Assembly: GCF_025869515.1 (NCBI RefSeq)
Contig: NZ_JAOZVR010000047.1
Location: 1-64,000, forward strand
Source of the DNA: Ferrovibrio sp.
Lineage (GTDB): Bacteria > Pseudomonadota > Alphaproteobacteria > Ferrovibrionales > Ferrovibrionaceae
Length of the DNA: 64,000 nucleotides
Direction: 5' to 3'
The first letter of the stretch is position 1, and the number at the start of each line of letters is the position of its first letter. The translations under genes and the position numbers were made by a program. Shown in pieces: positions 29,107 through 37,158 of this stretch. The notes under the pieces are model-generated. The model searched no databases. It worked only from the letters and a program-made list of their open reading frames with translations, and had not been told where the DNA came from.

Positions 29107-30750
29107 ATGACCGATGCCGTCTTCGATGTGCTCAACCAGCCGCCGGCGCTGGAGGACTACAATCTCTTCACCACCGACAGGGCACTGCTGCAGGTGGCCG
29201 AGATCAATGGCGCCGGCTGGGCGAAAGACCGCCTCACCGTCTATGGCCAGCGTCTGGGCGATGCCGAGACCATCGAGATGGGCCGGCTGGCCCACAAGCA
29301 TCCGCCACAGCTGAAACTGTTCGACCGCTTCGGTCATCGACTTGACGAAGTCGACTTCCATCCGGCTTGGCACGGCATCATGGCGCTGATCATCGGCGAG
29401 GGCCTGCATTCGGCCCCCTGGGCCGAGCCAAAACCCGGCGCCCATGTCGCCCGCGCCGCCGCCTATATCATGCATGCGCAGATCGAGCCGGGCAGCCAGT
29501 GCCCGACCACCATGACCTATGGCAGCGTGCCGGCGATCCGCAAGGACAGGCATCTGGCGGAAACCTGGCTGCCGAAAATCTATTCGCGCCAGTATGACGG
29601 CAGCAACAAGCCGGTGACACAGAAGACCGGCGCCCTGATCGGCATGGGCATGACCGAAAAACAGGGCGGCTCGGATGTGCGCAGCAACACGACGGTCGCC
29701 AAACCGGTGGGTACGGGCGGTCCGGGCGCCGAATACATCATCAACGGGCATAAATGGTTTTTCTCCTGCCCGCAGAACGACGCGCATCTGGTGCTGGCGC
29801 AGTCGCCCCATGGCCTGAGCTGTTTCTTCGTGCCGCGCTGGCTGCCGGATGGCAGCAAAAATGCCGTACAGATCCAGCGCCTGAAGGACAAGGTCGGCAA
29901 CAAGTCGAATGCGTCGTCCGAGGTAGAATTCCACAATGCGCATGGCTGGCTGCTCGGCGAGGAAGGCCGGGGCGTGCCCACGATTATCGAAATGGGAACG
30001 TATACGCGATTGGACTGCGCGCTGGGGTCAACCGGGCTCCTGCGTGGTGCCGTGGCGCAGGCCCTGCACCATGTCGCGCATCGCCGCGCCTTCCAGCGCC
30101 ATCTGATCGACCAGCCGCTGATGACCAATGTGGTGGCGGATCTCGCCATCGAGTCCGAAGCCGCCACGCTGCTGGCGATGCGACTGGCGCGCGCCTTCGA
30201 CCGCGCCGAACACGACCCCGTCGAGGCCGCCTTCCGTCGCCTGTGCACACCGGCGGTGAAATACTGGATCTGCAAACGCGCGCCCAATGCGGTGGTGGAA
30301 GCCATGGAGGTGCATGGCGGCAACGGCTATGTCGACGAGGGTCCGCTCGGCATGCTGTACAAGGAAATTCCGCTCAATTCGATCTGGGAAGGCTCGGGCA
30401 ACGTGATGTGCCTCGACGTGCTGCGCGCCATGCAGAAAAACCCGGACGGACTGGAGGCCTATTTCGCCGACCTGATCCCGGCCCGCGGCAACGACAAACG
30501 GCTGGATGCGGCGATCAACGACCTGAAGACGGAATTCGCCGACCTGGGAGAGATCGAGCATCGCGCCCGGCGCGTGGTGGAGAAAATGATGGTGACGCTG
30601 CAGGCTGCGCTGCTGGTGCGCCACTCCACCCCGGACGTGGCCGATGCCTTCTGCGCCTCGCGGCTGGGCGGCGACTGGGGCCATGCCTTCGGCACTTTGC
30701 CGAAAGGCATCAATACCCGCGCCATCGCGGACCGCGCGCTGCCCGTTTAA
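29107..30750 (+). CDS. AidB-like acyl-CoA dehydrogenase
   Basis: The 547-residue flavoprotein belongs to the acyl-CoA dehydrogenase superfamily, AidB branch. AidB is linked to the alkylation response in E. coli, though isovaleryl-CoA dehydrogenase activity is also reported. Signatures are MTEKQGGSDVRSNTT at the FAD/substrate loop, INGHKWFFSCPQNDAHLVLA, then EVHGGNGYVDEGPL and NSIWEGSGNVMCLDVLRAM near the C terminus. Length and N-terminal extension fit AidB rather than the 380-residue metabolic enzymes. The start has GGGAG eight bases upstream. It follows the TetR gene in one operon, so induction by fatty or branched acyl-CoA is as plausible as alkylation stress. Confidence 0.9.
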   Translation: MTDAVFDVLNQPPALEDYNLFTTDRALLQVAEINGAGWAKDRLTVYGQRLGDAETIEMGRLAHKHPPQLKLFDRFGHRLDEVDFHPAWHGIMALIIGEGLHSAPWAEPKPGAHVARAAAYIMHAQIEPGSQCPTTMTYGSVPAIRKDRHLAETWLPKIYSRQYDGSNKPVTQKTGALIGMGMTEKQGGSDVRSNTTVAKPVGTGGPGAEYIINGHKWFFSCPQNDAHLVLAQSPHGLSCFFVPRWLPDGSKNAVQIQRLKDKVGNKSNASSEVEFHNAHGWLLGEEGRGVPTIIEMGTYTRLDCALGSTGLLRGAVAQALHHVAHRRAFQRHLIDQPLMTNVVADLAIESEAATLLAMRLARAFDRAEHDPVEAAFRRLCTPAVKYWICKRAPNAVVEAMEVHGGNGYVDEGPLGMLYKEIPLNSIWEGSGNVMCLDVLRAMQKNPDGLEAYFADLIPARGNDKRLDAAINDLKTEFADLGEIEHRARRVVEKMMVTLQAALLVRHSTPDVADAFCASRLGGDWGHAFGTLPKGINTRAIADRALPV

Positions 30751-30762
30751 AAGACTGGTGGT

Positions 30763-31662
30763 TTACGCGGACTCCACCGGCATGCGCACCTTGAGCGCCC
30801 GGGGTGCCACGGCGTAGCGGATCGGGCCTTTCAGCATGTCGATCTCGCCGTCATTGGCGACCGGCTTGGCGCGGCGGAAGTCGATCTGCAGGCTGTGTGC
30901 CTTGATCACCTGCAGCGACGGATCGTCCTGCAATGTCCCTAGGAGCAGCTTGGCGAGCTGGCTGGCCGAGCCGAGCCAGGTTTTCTCGTGGCTGACATAG
31001 ATGGTGAGTTCGCCGCTCTGCAGATCGGAGCGGTTGAACAGTCGGCCGGCATTGAATTCATAGCTGCCGACCGCCACCACGATGGCCGGCGACAGGATTT
31101 CTGACCGCTGGCCATGATGGTCGATGGCAATTTCCATCATCCGGTGACGGCGCACCGCACGCCAGGCCGAGCGCATCATGGCCGGCCATTTGGTCAGGCC
31201 GAACAGGCGTCGGCGCCGTTCGCGGTCCACCACCATTTCCGGATATAGGCCGAGCGCCGACTTGTTGAGGAACAGGCTCTGGTTCACGCGCCCGACATCG
31301 ATGGCGGCCACGGTGGCTTCGCAAAGCGCGGCCACGGCATTTTCGATTTCCAGCGGTATGTTCAGGTCGCGCGCCAGCAGATTCATGGTCCCGAGCGGCA
31401 GCACGCCCAGCACGATATCGCGTTTCATGGCCAGTTCGGCCGCCGCGCGGAGCGTGCCATCGCCACCACCGACCCAGACTTCCGTGCTGCCCTGCGCGGC
31501 CGCGGCCAGTGCCCGCGACAACTGCGCCGGCGCCACCATCTGCACATCGACATCGGGCTGGCCGGCCTTGGCGGCCGCCGTATGGATCAGGTCGCGCAAA
31601 GCCACCGCGCCATACTGTCGCGCCGTGCCTGATTCGGCATTGATGACGATAGAGATGGTCAT
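30763..31662 (-). CDS. Diacylglycerol/sphingosine kinase-family lipid kinase
   Basis: The 299-residue protein is a soluble diacylglycerol kinase catalytic-domain enzyme related to YegS/DagK. The nucleotide-binding motif GGGDGTLRAAAELAM is near residue 65, and LGVLPLGTMNLLARDLNIP follows; both are diagnostic. The C-terminal domain includes LFNRSDLQSGELTIYVS. It starts 3 bases after the exoD stop, so both are transcribed together. Phosphorylation of diacylglycerol or another membrane lipid is the family activity; the actual lipid is not determined by sequence. Confidence 0.9.
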   Translation of the reverse strand: MTISIVINAESGTARQYGAVALRDLIHTAAAKAGQPDVDVQMVAPAQLSRALAAAAQGSTEVWVGGGDGTLRAAAELAMKRDIVLGVLPLGTMNLLARDLNIPLEIENAVAALCEATVAAIDVGRVNQSLFLNKSALGLYPEMVVDRERRRRLFGLTKWPAMMRSAWRAVRRHRMMEIAIDHHGQRSEILSPAIVVAVGSYEFNAGRLFNRSDLQSGELTIYVSHEKTWLGSASQLAKLLLGTLQDDPSLQVIKAHSLQIDFRRAKPVANDGEIDMLKGPIRYAVAPRALKVRMPVESA

Positions 31663-31665
31663 GCG

Positions 31666-32316
31666 TTACCAGAGCAGCCAATCGGTCAGATCGGTGCCGG
31701 CTCGCGCCAACCCGATCCCGAGGGTAACGAACAAGGCCGTGCTGGCGATCCCGACAAAATGTCCGGCCAATGCACCAAGGCCGTCGCGGGTCAGCAGGCC
31801 GAGCGCGGTCAGTACGATACCGAAGGCAAACGGCAGGTTGCCGAAGGGCAATGGCAGCGCCAGACCGATACCCTGGATCGCGATGGCAATGGCGGCGAAG
31901 GCCACGCCCGTGCCGCTGACCACCCAGGTCAGCCGTGGCCGGAAACGGCGTTCCAGCCGGCGCACGAAGGGAATCGCAAAGCCCATGAATCTGCGCAGCA
32001 GGCCGCTCGAGAGGCGACGACGGCCGAGCAGGCCCGGGATCGGTGGATTACCGGGGCGCAGCAGCATGCCAAAGGCGATGCAGACCACCAGCGACCCGGT
32101 GATCAGGCCGAGCGGCAGGCCGGGCGACGGGATGAAACCGAGCAGGCCGAGGAAAAGCAGCAGCAGCGGCGTCGAACGGTCGGCAAACATCGCGCTGGCT
32201 TCCGCCAGTGTCAGGCTGCGCGTGCGGCCATGACGGCGCAGGCGCGACAGGTCGCCGGCAATGCTGGGCCGACGGCGCGGCGCAGAGGCTGACATATCGG
32301 CACGCTTCCCGTTCAT
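31666..32316 (-). CDS. ExoD-family membrane protein
   Basis: The 216-residue membrane protein matches the ExoD family, named after a Rhizobium protein affecting exopolysaccharide production and growth under alkaline conditions. After a basic leader come TLAEASAMFADRSTPLLLLF and GLLGFIPSPGLPLGLITG, the most conserved family region. A basic loop VRRLERRFRPRL and two further membrane segments follow. A second methionine eight residues in is an alternative start. It is followed immediately by the lipid kinase gene. Biochemical function of the family is unknown. Confidence 0.85.
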   Translation of the reverse strand: MNGKRADMSASAPRRRPSIAGDLSRLRRHGRTRSLTLAEASAMFADRSTPLLLLFLGLLGFIPSPGLPLGLITGSLVVCIAFGMLLRPGNPPIPGLLGRRRLSSGLLRRFMGFAIPFVRRLERRFRPRLTWVVSGTGVAFAAIAIAIQGIGLALPLPFGNLPFAFGIVLTALGLLTRDGLGALAGHFVGIASTALFVTLGIGLARAGTDLTDWLLW

Positions 32317-32356
32317 GCCGTGATGATGGCGAGCGAATGGGGCGAAAGCGCGGCGA

Positions 32357-32387
32357 TAAAAAAGAGGCGGGCCTGAGCCCGCCTCTT
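32357..32387 (-). terminator. Rho-independent terminator of terC
   Basis: An 11-bp perfect stem (32362-32372 with 32377-32387) with a CTGA loop is followed on the minus strand by a run of six T. It lies 24 bases after the TerC stop codon. Confidence 0.9.
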
Positions 32388-32410
32388 CGGATGCATGAAG
32401 ACCATCAGCC

Positions 32411-33211
32411 TCAGTCGGCTTCGCTGCGTCCTTCGGGGTCGCGGATGGCCCGATAGGTGCGGCTGAGCTGGGCCTTGCGCGAGGCCATGTTGAGCAGCTC
32501 GACCGTCACCGAGAAGGCCATGGCGCCGTAAATCATGATCTTGGGGATCTCGATGTCGAACCCTTCGGCGACCAGCGCCATGCCGATCATGACGAGGAAC
32601 GACAGCGCCAGCATGACGATATTGGGGTTCTTCTTCACGAAACGGGCGAGCGGCTCGGCCAGCGCCACCATGATGGCGACCGAGATGAGTACAGCAGCCA
32701 CCATGATCTCGATCTGGCGCGCCAGACCGATGGCGGTGATCACGCTGTCGAGCGAGAAGACGATATCCAGCACAGCGATCTGGCCGATGATGGCCCAGAA
32801 GGCGGGATACTTCTTTTTCGGCTCGCCGCCGGTTGCACCGGGGGTGCCATTCTCCATCTCGTCGCTGTCCTTCGGCGTGACACGCTCATGGATTTCCATG
32901 GTTGCCTTCCAGATCAGGAACAGGCCGCCGAGGATCAGCACCAGGTCACGACCGGAAATTTCATAGTCGAAGAGGGTGAACCAGGGCGCCGTCAGCGTGA
33001 TCAGCCAGGCCGCCGACAGAAGCAGCATGACGCGGGTAATGACCGCGCCGAGCAGGCCGAGCTTGCGGCCCAGCGGCTGCTGGTGTTCCGGCAGCCGGCT
33101 GGTGAGGATGGTGATGAAGATCAGGTTGTCGACCGCGAGGACGAGTTCGAGGGCGATAAGGCCGACCAACGCAAGCAGCGCAGCCGGTTCAAGGAAAACC
33201 GAAAGATCCAT
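32411..33211 (-). CDS. TerC-family integral membrane protein, first copy
   Basis: TerC proteins are membrane proteins linked to tellurite resistance and, in several bacteria, to manganese export. This 266-residue member has seven or more helices. The conserved acidic residues lie in LELVLAVDNLIF and in DIVFSLDSVITAIGLA. A cytoplasmic linker rich in Lys, Glu and Gly separates the two halves. The gene is preceded by a strongly structured leader (33232-33297) and followed by a terminator, so it is a complete single-gene transcription unit. Its second copy in this window, at 47438, is of the shorter YjbE-like kind. Confidence 0.9.
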   Translation of the reverse strand: MDLSVFLEPAALLALVGLIALELVLAVDNLIFITILTSRLPEHQQPLGRKLGLLGAVITRVMLLLSAAWLITLTAPWFTLFDYEISGRDLVLILGGLFLIWKATMEIHERVTPKDSDEMENGTPGATGGEPKKKYPAFWAIIGQIAVLDIVFSLDSVITAIGLARQIEIMVAAVLISVAIMVALAEPLARFVKKNPNIVMLALSFLVMIGMALVAEGFDIEIPKIMIYGAMAFSVTVELLNMASRKAQLSRTYRAIRDPEGRSEAD

Positions 33212-33231
33212 GAGAGATATCCTGGGCGGGG

Positions 33232-33297
33232 GGCTTTTGCAAAAAGCCGTCCGACATCGCTGCCATCCCGTTCATGGCAGCCAGAGGGGCCCGGACG
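33232..33297 (-). promoter_or_regulatory. Structured 5' leader of terC, candidate cis-regulatory RNA
   Basis: On the minus strand CGTCCG (33297-33292) pairs with CGGACG (33253-33248). They enclose a perfect 8-bp hairpin, GCTGCCAT with ATGGCAGC around a 7-base loop (33281-33259). A second hairpin, GGCTTTT with AAAAGCC, follows 3'. The start codon is 21 bases further on, after an AGGA. Riboswitch-like RNAs are known in front of terC-type genes: the manganese-sensing yybP-ykoY class and a proteobacterial terC motif. I cannot match this leader to a consensus by eye. Confidence 0.6.
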
Positions 33298-33357
33298 TGG
33301 GCTGCAATCTACCCGGAATTATGGCGTTTTCAAGGCGTTATTCTCACTCTGAACGAG

Positions 33358-34176
33358 TTAAGACCGCCGAAATACAAATTCGTCGCAACCCGAGCCGAAC
33401 ACGGCCCAGCCCCCGGGGCGTGTGAAACTGCGCACTGGATCGAAACCGAGCTTTCCCATCAGGGCAGCGACCTCGGCCGGGGAGATCGACTCATAAGGAT
33501 AGCCACCAAGCCAGTCATGCACATCGTGCTCGAAATCCATGCCACGTTGCTCTTTATAGCTTCGCAGATGCGCTTTGAAATCCCGACCGAGTAACCAATA
33601 CGCTAAACGCATCATACCAATATAAAGCCGCTGCATCATACGTTGCGCAGTGGGCGATGCTTTGGCATACCAACGTTTCTCAACCTTCCACAGCCAGCAC
33701 AACTTGGTCTTGCGGTACAGCGCGAAAACGAAAGTTCCTCCGGGCGCCGTCATCCCCGCCGCTTTCTCAAGCGCTTCATGCATGGCACCGGTATGATGCA
33801 GAACACCCCAGGAATAGACGACATCGAATTGCCCGAGGCCGGCGTTTTCAAGCTCAAATACGCTGCATTCCTGCGCACTACATTGCGCCTCAGTACCCAT
33901 GCGGGCAAAAACTTGCCGAGATGTAGCGACGGAACTCCGGTCGATATCAACACCAAGAACACGCCGGGCACCGAGCGCCTGTGCCGCTACAGCATGCAAG
34001 CCTGAACCACAGCCGATATCCAGCACGGTTTTGTCGCGCAGACCATCTTCGCCTAATAGCCGAACCAAACCTTCACGGGCTTTAGCAAGGCGGCTTTGGT
34101 CGATTAGGTGGGCATAACTCGCCCAGTTTTCACCGAAGGCAAAATGGCTGTCTGCGGTTTTAAGTTTCTCGTTCAT
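33358..34176 (-). CDS. Class I SAM-dependent methyltransferase, lower-GC
   Basis: The 272-residue protein has the class I methyltransferase core: motif I VLDIGCGSGLHAVAA near residue 50, the acidic loop LGVDID, and VVYSWGVLHHTG as motif IV. The C-terminal part with LRSYKEQRGMDFEHDVHDWL is not assigned. The base composition is visibly poorer in G and C than neighbouring genes, suggesting recent acquisition. The ATG shares ATGA with the stop of a 32-codon reading frame immediately upstream. The substrate is unknown; similar methyltransferases occur in surface-polysaccharide and natural-product loci. Confidence 0.85.
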   Translation of the reverse strand: MNEKLKTADSHFAFGENWASYAHLIDQSRLAKAREGLVRLLGEDGLRDKTVLDIGCGSGLHAVAAQALGARRVLGVDIDRSSVATSRQVFARMGTEAQCSAQECSVFELENAGLGQFDVVYSWGVLHHTGAMHEALEKAAGMTAPGGTFVFALYRKTKLCWLWKVEKRWYAKASPTAQRMMQRLYIGMMRLAYWLLGRDFKAHLRSYKEQRGMDFEHDVHDWLGGYPYESISPAEVAALMGKLGFDPVRSFTRPGGWAVFGSGCDEFVFRRS

Positions 34177-34271
34177 ATCTGATACTCAGGCAGGAAATCG
34201 TAGTTGTTATAACTCAGCGACCACGGTCCGTCTCCGGTTTTCGGCCATAAACGATACCAGACTGTTCGCAT
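34173..34271 (-). CDS. 32-residue small protein coupled to methyltransferase
   Basis: This short frame starts with ATG at 34271 and ends in a TGA that overlaps the methyltransferase ATG as ATGA. It encodes 32 residues beginning MRTVWYRLWP and ending YNNYDFLPEYQI, unusually rich in tryptophan (three) and tyrosine (four) with no transmembrane helix. A GGTGG abuts the start, but the spacing is not ideal for a ribosome-binding site. An in-frame stop lies three codons upstream, so it is not the end of a longer open frame here. It could be a genuine small protein, a coupling leader peptide, or the last fragment of a gene lost during transfer. Confidence 0.5.
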   Translation of the reverse strand: MRTVWYRLWPKTGDGPWSLSYNNYDFLPEYQI

Positions 34272-34285
34272 CCACCGTATTCACT

Positions 34286-34945
34286 TCATGCGGGTTTGAA
34301 TGCATCCTGCCGCAGCTCGCGACGGGCATGCAGGATCACCTGGACCGAGCCCCAGAGCGCCAACGCCGCCATGAAGGACGCCACGGCCAGGTCGGGCCAG
34401 GCTGAATTGGTGACGAACACGCCGCTGGCCGCCGCCATCACGGCGAGGTTGCCGAGCGCATCGTTGCGGCTGCAGATCCACACCGCGCGCATGTTGCTGT
34501 CACCGGTCCGGAAGCGATACAGGATCATCGTGACCAGCACATTCACGGCAAGCGCCGCGAAACCCACCATGCCCATGGTGGCCGGCTCCGGCACTGTGCC
34601 GGCGACGGCATGATGAATCGTCATGCTGGCAACCCACAGGCCGAACAGGCCCATCGAAATGCCCTTAAGCAGCGCAACCCGGGCGCGCCAGACCAGCGCC
34701 ATCGAGAATACGGCCAGCGCGAGGCCGTAATTGGCTGCGTCACCCAGGAAGTCGGCGGAATCGGCGAGCAGCGAGGTTGAAGCAGCGCTTAGGCCAGCCC
34801 CCAGCTCGACGACGAACATGCCGCCATTCAACAGCAGCGCGATCCACAAGGCAGGCCGAGCTGCATTGCCGTGATCATGATCGTGATCGCCATGACCATG
34901 GCCGGGCTGGTGGTTATGTGCAGGAGAGCAGCAGGACGCACTCAT
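34286..34945 (-). CDS. Cation-efflux (CDF-like) transporter
   Basis: The 219-residue membrane protein starts with a histidine- and aspartate-rich metal-binding tail (HNHQPGHGHGDHDHDHG). Six helices follow. The second carries LLADSADFLGDAANY, with an Asp-x3/4-Asp site in place of the canonical His/Asp. The fifth region, CSRNDALGNLAVMAAASG, is equally recognisable. At this length it lacks the C-terminal cytoplasmic domain of classic CDF proteins, a recognised short subfamily. It starts 14 bases after an ArsR gene and is probably induced by zinc, cadmium or cobalt through that regulator. Confidence 0.85.
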   Translation of the reverse strand: MSASCCSPAHNHQPGHGHGDHDHDHGNAARPALWIALLLNGGMFVVELGAGLSAASTSLLADSADFLGDAANYGLALAVFSMALVWRARVALLKGISMGLFGLWVASMTIHHAVAGTVPEPATMGMVGFAALAVNVLVTMILYRFRTGDSNMRAVWICSRNDALGNLAVMAAASGVFVTNSAWPDLAVASFMAALALWGSVQVILHARRELRQDAFKPA

Positions 34946-34959
34946 GATTACACCCTATC

Positions 34960-35307
34960 TCAAATCGTGTGTTCAAGATGGTCGTCGAGCGCCGTCTCAT
35001 CCTTATGCGGCTCCGCGACGTGTTCGGCCATGTCTGCCAGCATGTGGCGCACATGATCGTCGGCCAGGTCGTAATAGATCTGCCGGCCGCGCCGGATGCC
35101 GCGCACCAGCCGTGCCGCCTTCAGCAGCCGCAGATGATGGCTGGCGAGTTGCGGCGACAGGCCGGCAGCTTCGGCCGCAGCCGACGCCGGACAGGGCCCG
35201 GCACAGAGCGCCACCACGAGGCGCAAACGTGAGGGGTCGCCCAGCAGCCGGAACATGTCGGCGAGCTGAATCACCTCGGCATCTTCGATATGGCTAAGAT
35301 CAAACAT
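34960..35307 (-). CDS. ArsR/SmtB-family metal-responsive repressor
   Basis: The 115-residue repressor has the ArsR winged helix: LADMFRLLGDPSRLRLVVAL leads to AAGLSPQLASHHLRLLKAA, followed by the beta-wing RGIRRGRQIYYDL. A cysteine pair (LCAGPC, residues 35 and 39) resembles the alpha3 site. Near the C terminus, DDHVRHML and AEHVAEPH match the alpha5 zinc site of SmtB/CzrA-type sensors. It is the first gene of a two-gene operon with the cation-efflux gene. A 10-bp palindrome overlaps its own start, suggesting autorepression relieved by metal. Confidence 0.9.
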   Translation of the reverse strand: MFDLSHIEDAEVIQLADMFRLLGDPSRLRLVVALCAGPCPASAAAEAAGLSPQLASHHLRLLKAARLVRGIRRGRQIYYDLADDHVRHMLADMAEHVAEPHKDETALDDHLEHTI

Positions 35308-35331
35308 TTCAATATTTATTTAAATGTTTGA
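35300..35331. promoter_or_regulatory. Inverted repeat overlapping the arsR start, operator candidate
   Basis: TCAAACATTT (35300-35309) and AAATGTTTGA (35322-35331) are perfect 10-bp inverted copies around a 12-base A/T-rich core. The right-hand part lies over the expected promoter of the minus-strand operon, and the left arm covers the start codon. Such A/T-rich imperfect palindromes are typical ArsR/SmtB targets. Confidence 0.65.
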
Positions 35332-35465
35332 GTATTGAGTGTCAAGCGGGACAATTCCGCCCTCGCCTGCCCAGCATCCCGGGTCTATGCTCCTAGGATA
35401 TAACGATAAATGTTCCCCGCTCGCATGATGATCCGTATGCCGCCCCTGACTTTCTGTTCCCTCTA

Positions 35466-35481
35466 TGTTTCACGTGAAACT
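35466..35481. other. parS-like centromere site
   Basis: The 16 bases TGTTTCACGTGAAACT match the bacterial chromosomal parS consensus TGTTTCACGTGAAACA at 15 of 16 positions; the inner 14 bases are a perfect palindrome. It is intergenic, between the ArsR operon and the BASS transporter. ParB binding here would imply the window lies in the origin-proximal part of the chromosome. parA and parB themselves are not in the window. Confidence 0.75.
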
Positions 35482-35510
35482 CCCCTGTTTTCCAGCCGGA
35501 AGCCCAAGCC

Positions 35511-36467
35511 GTGATCCGTACCCTGCTCTGGAGGCCGCTCGACTACATGGGCCGCCATGCCACCAAATTCCTGTTCGGCGGCGTGCTGGTCGGCCTGTTG
35601 GTGCCGCCGCTGGCCAGCCTGCTGCGGCCGGGCCTGGTGGTCTTCCTGCTGCTGCCGTTGTCGCTGTCGCTGATGCGGCTCGACTGGAGCGCCTTCCAGG
35701 CCTATGCGCGGCGGCCGCTGCTGTTCGTGCCGATCATCATCTTCCTGCTGCTGGTCTGCCCGCTGCTGATGTTTGCCGCGCTGACCCCACTCGGCCTGCC
35801 GCGCCCGTTGATGGAAGCCATCGTGCTGATGTCGGCGGCGCCGCCGGTGACGGCAACGGTGGCTTTCGCACTGATCCTCGGGCTGGATGCGGCACTCGCC
35901 GTCATCGTCATGGTGATCGCCACCGCGCTGGTGCCCTTCACGCTGCCGCCGCTGGCGCTGCTGCTGCTCGATATCGAGGTGCAGATGTCGCTGATCGAAT
36001 TCATGGGGCGTCTGGCGCTCATGGTCGGCTTTGCCTTCGCCGCCGCGCTGCTGGCGCACTGGAAGCTGCCGCCCGGCTGGCTGCGGAAGAACCAGCGGCT
36101 GATGGACGGCAGTTCCGTGCTGGCACTGGTGCTGTTTGCCATCGCCATCATGGATGGCGTCGCCGTCAAGCTGATGGCGCAACCGGGCTATGTGTTGCTC
36201 GCCACGGCCTCGGCCTTCATCGCCAACCTGGCCCTGCAGGTGCTGGGCTATGCTGTCGGGCGCTTTGTCTTCCGCTTCGGGCAAGCAGCGGCGCTGACAC
36301 TGGGAATCCTCACCGGCAACTGCAACATGGGCCTGGTGATGGTGTCGCTGGCCGACCGTGCGGTGTTCGACATGGTGGTGTTTTTCGCCATGGGCCAGTT
36401 GCCGATGTATATGCTGCCCGGATTGCTGCAACCGCTGTATCGCCGCGTCGCGGCGCGACCCGCATAA
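35511..36467 (+). CDS. Bile acid:sodium symporter (BASS)-family transporter
   Basis: The 318-residue membrane protein has about nine or ten helices and resembles the bile acid:sodium symporter/arsenite-permease clan. MGRHATKFLFGGVLVGLLVP opens the protein. MSAAPPVTATVAFALILG and LGILTGNCNMGLVMVSLADR form the crossover motifs of that fold. The start is a GTG with a GGAAG ten bases upstream; the parS-like site lies just before. It is followed by two short-chain dehydrogenase genes 10 bases and -7 bases apart, suggesting a catabolic operon for an organic anion whose identity is unknown. Confidence 0.8.
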   Translation: MIRTLLWRPLDYMGRHATKFLFGGVLVGLLVPPLASLLRPGLVVFLLLPLSLSLMRLDWSAFQAYARRPLLFVPIIIFLLLVCPLLMFAALTPLGLPRPLMEAIVLMSAAPPVTATVAFALILGLDAALAVIVMVIATALVPFTLPPLALLLLDIEVQMSLIEFMGRLALMVGFAFAAALLAHWKLPPGWLRKNQRLMDGSSVLALVLFAIAIMDGVAVKLMAQPGYVLLATASAFIANLALQVLGYAVGRFVFRFGQAAALTLGILTGNCNMGLVMVSLADRAVFDMVVFFAMGQLPMYMLPGLLQPLYRRVAARPA

Positions 36468-36477
36468 GGAGCGAAAC

Positions 36478-37158
36478 ATGCCCACATTGCTGATCACCGG
36501 CGCCAACCGCGGCATCGGCCTGGAGCTGACCAAACGCTATGCCGCCGATGGCTGGACCGTGATCGCCACCTGCCGCGACCCGCAGGCCGCCACGGCCTTG
36601 AAGGCGGTGCGCGGCGTCAGCATCGAGGCGCTGGAGGTGACCGACTATGCCGCCGTCGATGCACTAGCGCAGAAATACCAGGGCACCGCCATCGACCTGC
36701 TGCTGAATAACGCCGGCATCTATGGCAACCGCGACGGCGGACTGACGGTGAGCGATTTTGACATCTACCTGCAGGTGCTGCAGGTCAACAGCGTGGCGCC
36801 GATGAAAATGGCGCTCGCCTTCCTGCCGCATCTGAAGGCTGCGAAAGGGGGGGCTAAAATAGCCACCATCTCCAGCCGCATGGGCTCGATTGCCGCCGGC
36901 AGCGGCGGGGCTTACGCCTATCGTGCCTCGAAAGCCGCGATCAATGCCGGCATGCACAATCTGGCGCTCGACCTGAAATCCAGCAACATCAGCGTCATCA
37001 CGCTGCATCCCGGCTGGGTGAAGACCGATATGGGCGGCGCCGGCGCGGACATCGATGTGGCGACCAGCGGCGCCGGACTGAAAAATGTGATCGACGGCCT
37101 GACGATCAAGGATACCGGCAAATTCTTCAACTACGACGGCAGCGAGATTCCATGGTGA
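36478..37158 (+). CDS. Short-chain dehydrogenase/reductase
   Basis: The 226-residue NAD(P)-dependent oxidoreductase has the classical SDR layout: cofactor loop TGANRGIGLELTKRY near the N terminus, NNAG (LLNNAGIYG), catalytic serine in ISSRMGS, and the YRASK active site (YAYRASKAAINAGMHNLAL). The ATG at 36478 has AAGGAG upstream; the longer frame to the left lies inside the transporter and is rejected. A GWVKTDMGGAGADID segment near the end is typical of CsgA/sniffer-type members. It overlaps the next SDR gene by 7 bases. Confidence 0.92.
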   Translation: MPTLLITGANRGIGLELTKRYAADGWTVIATCRDPQAATALKAVRGVSIEALEVTDYAAVDALAQKYQGTAIDLLLNNAGIYGNRDGGLTVSDFDIYLQVLQVNSVAPMKMALAFLPHLKAAKGGAKIATISSRMGSIAAGSGGAYAYRASKAAINAGMHNLALDLKSSNISVITLHPGWVKTDMGGAGADIDVATSGAGLKNVIDGLTIKDTGKFFNYDGSEIPW

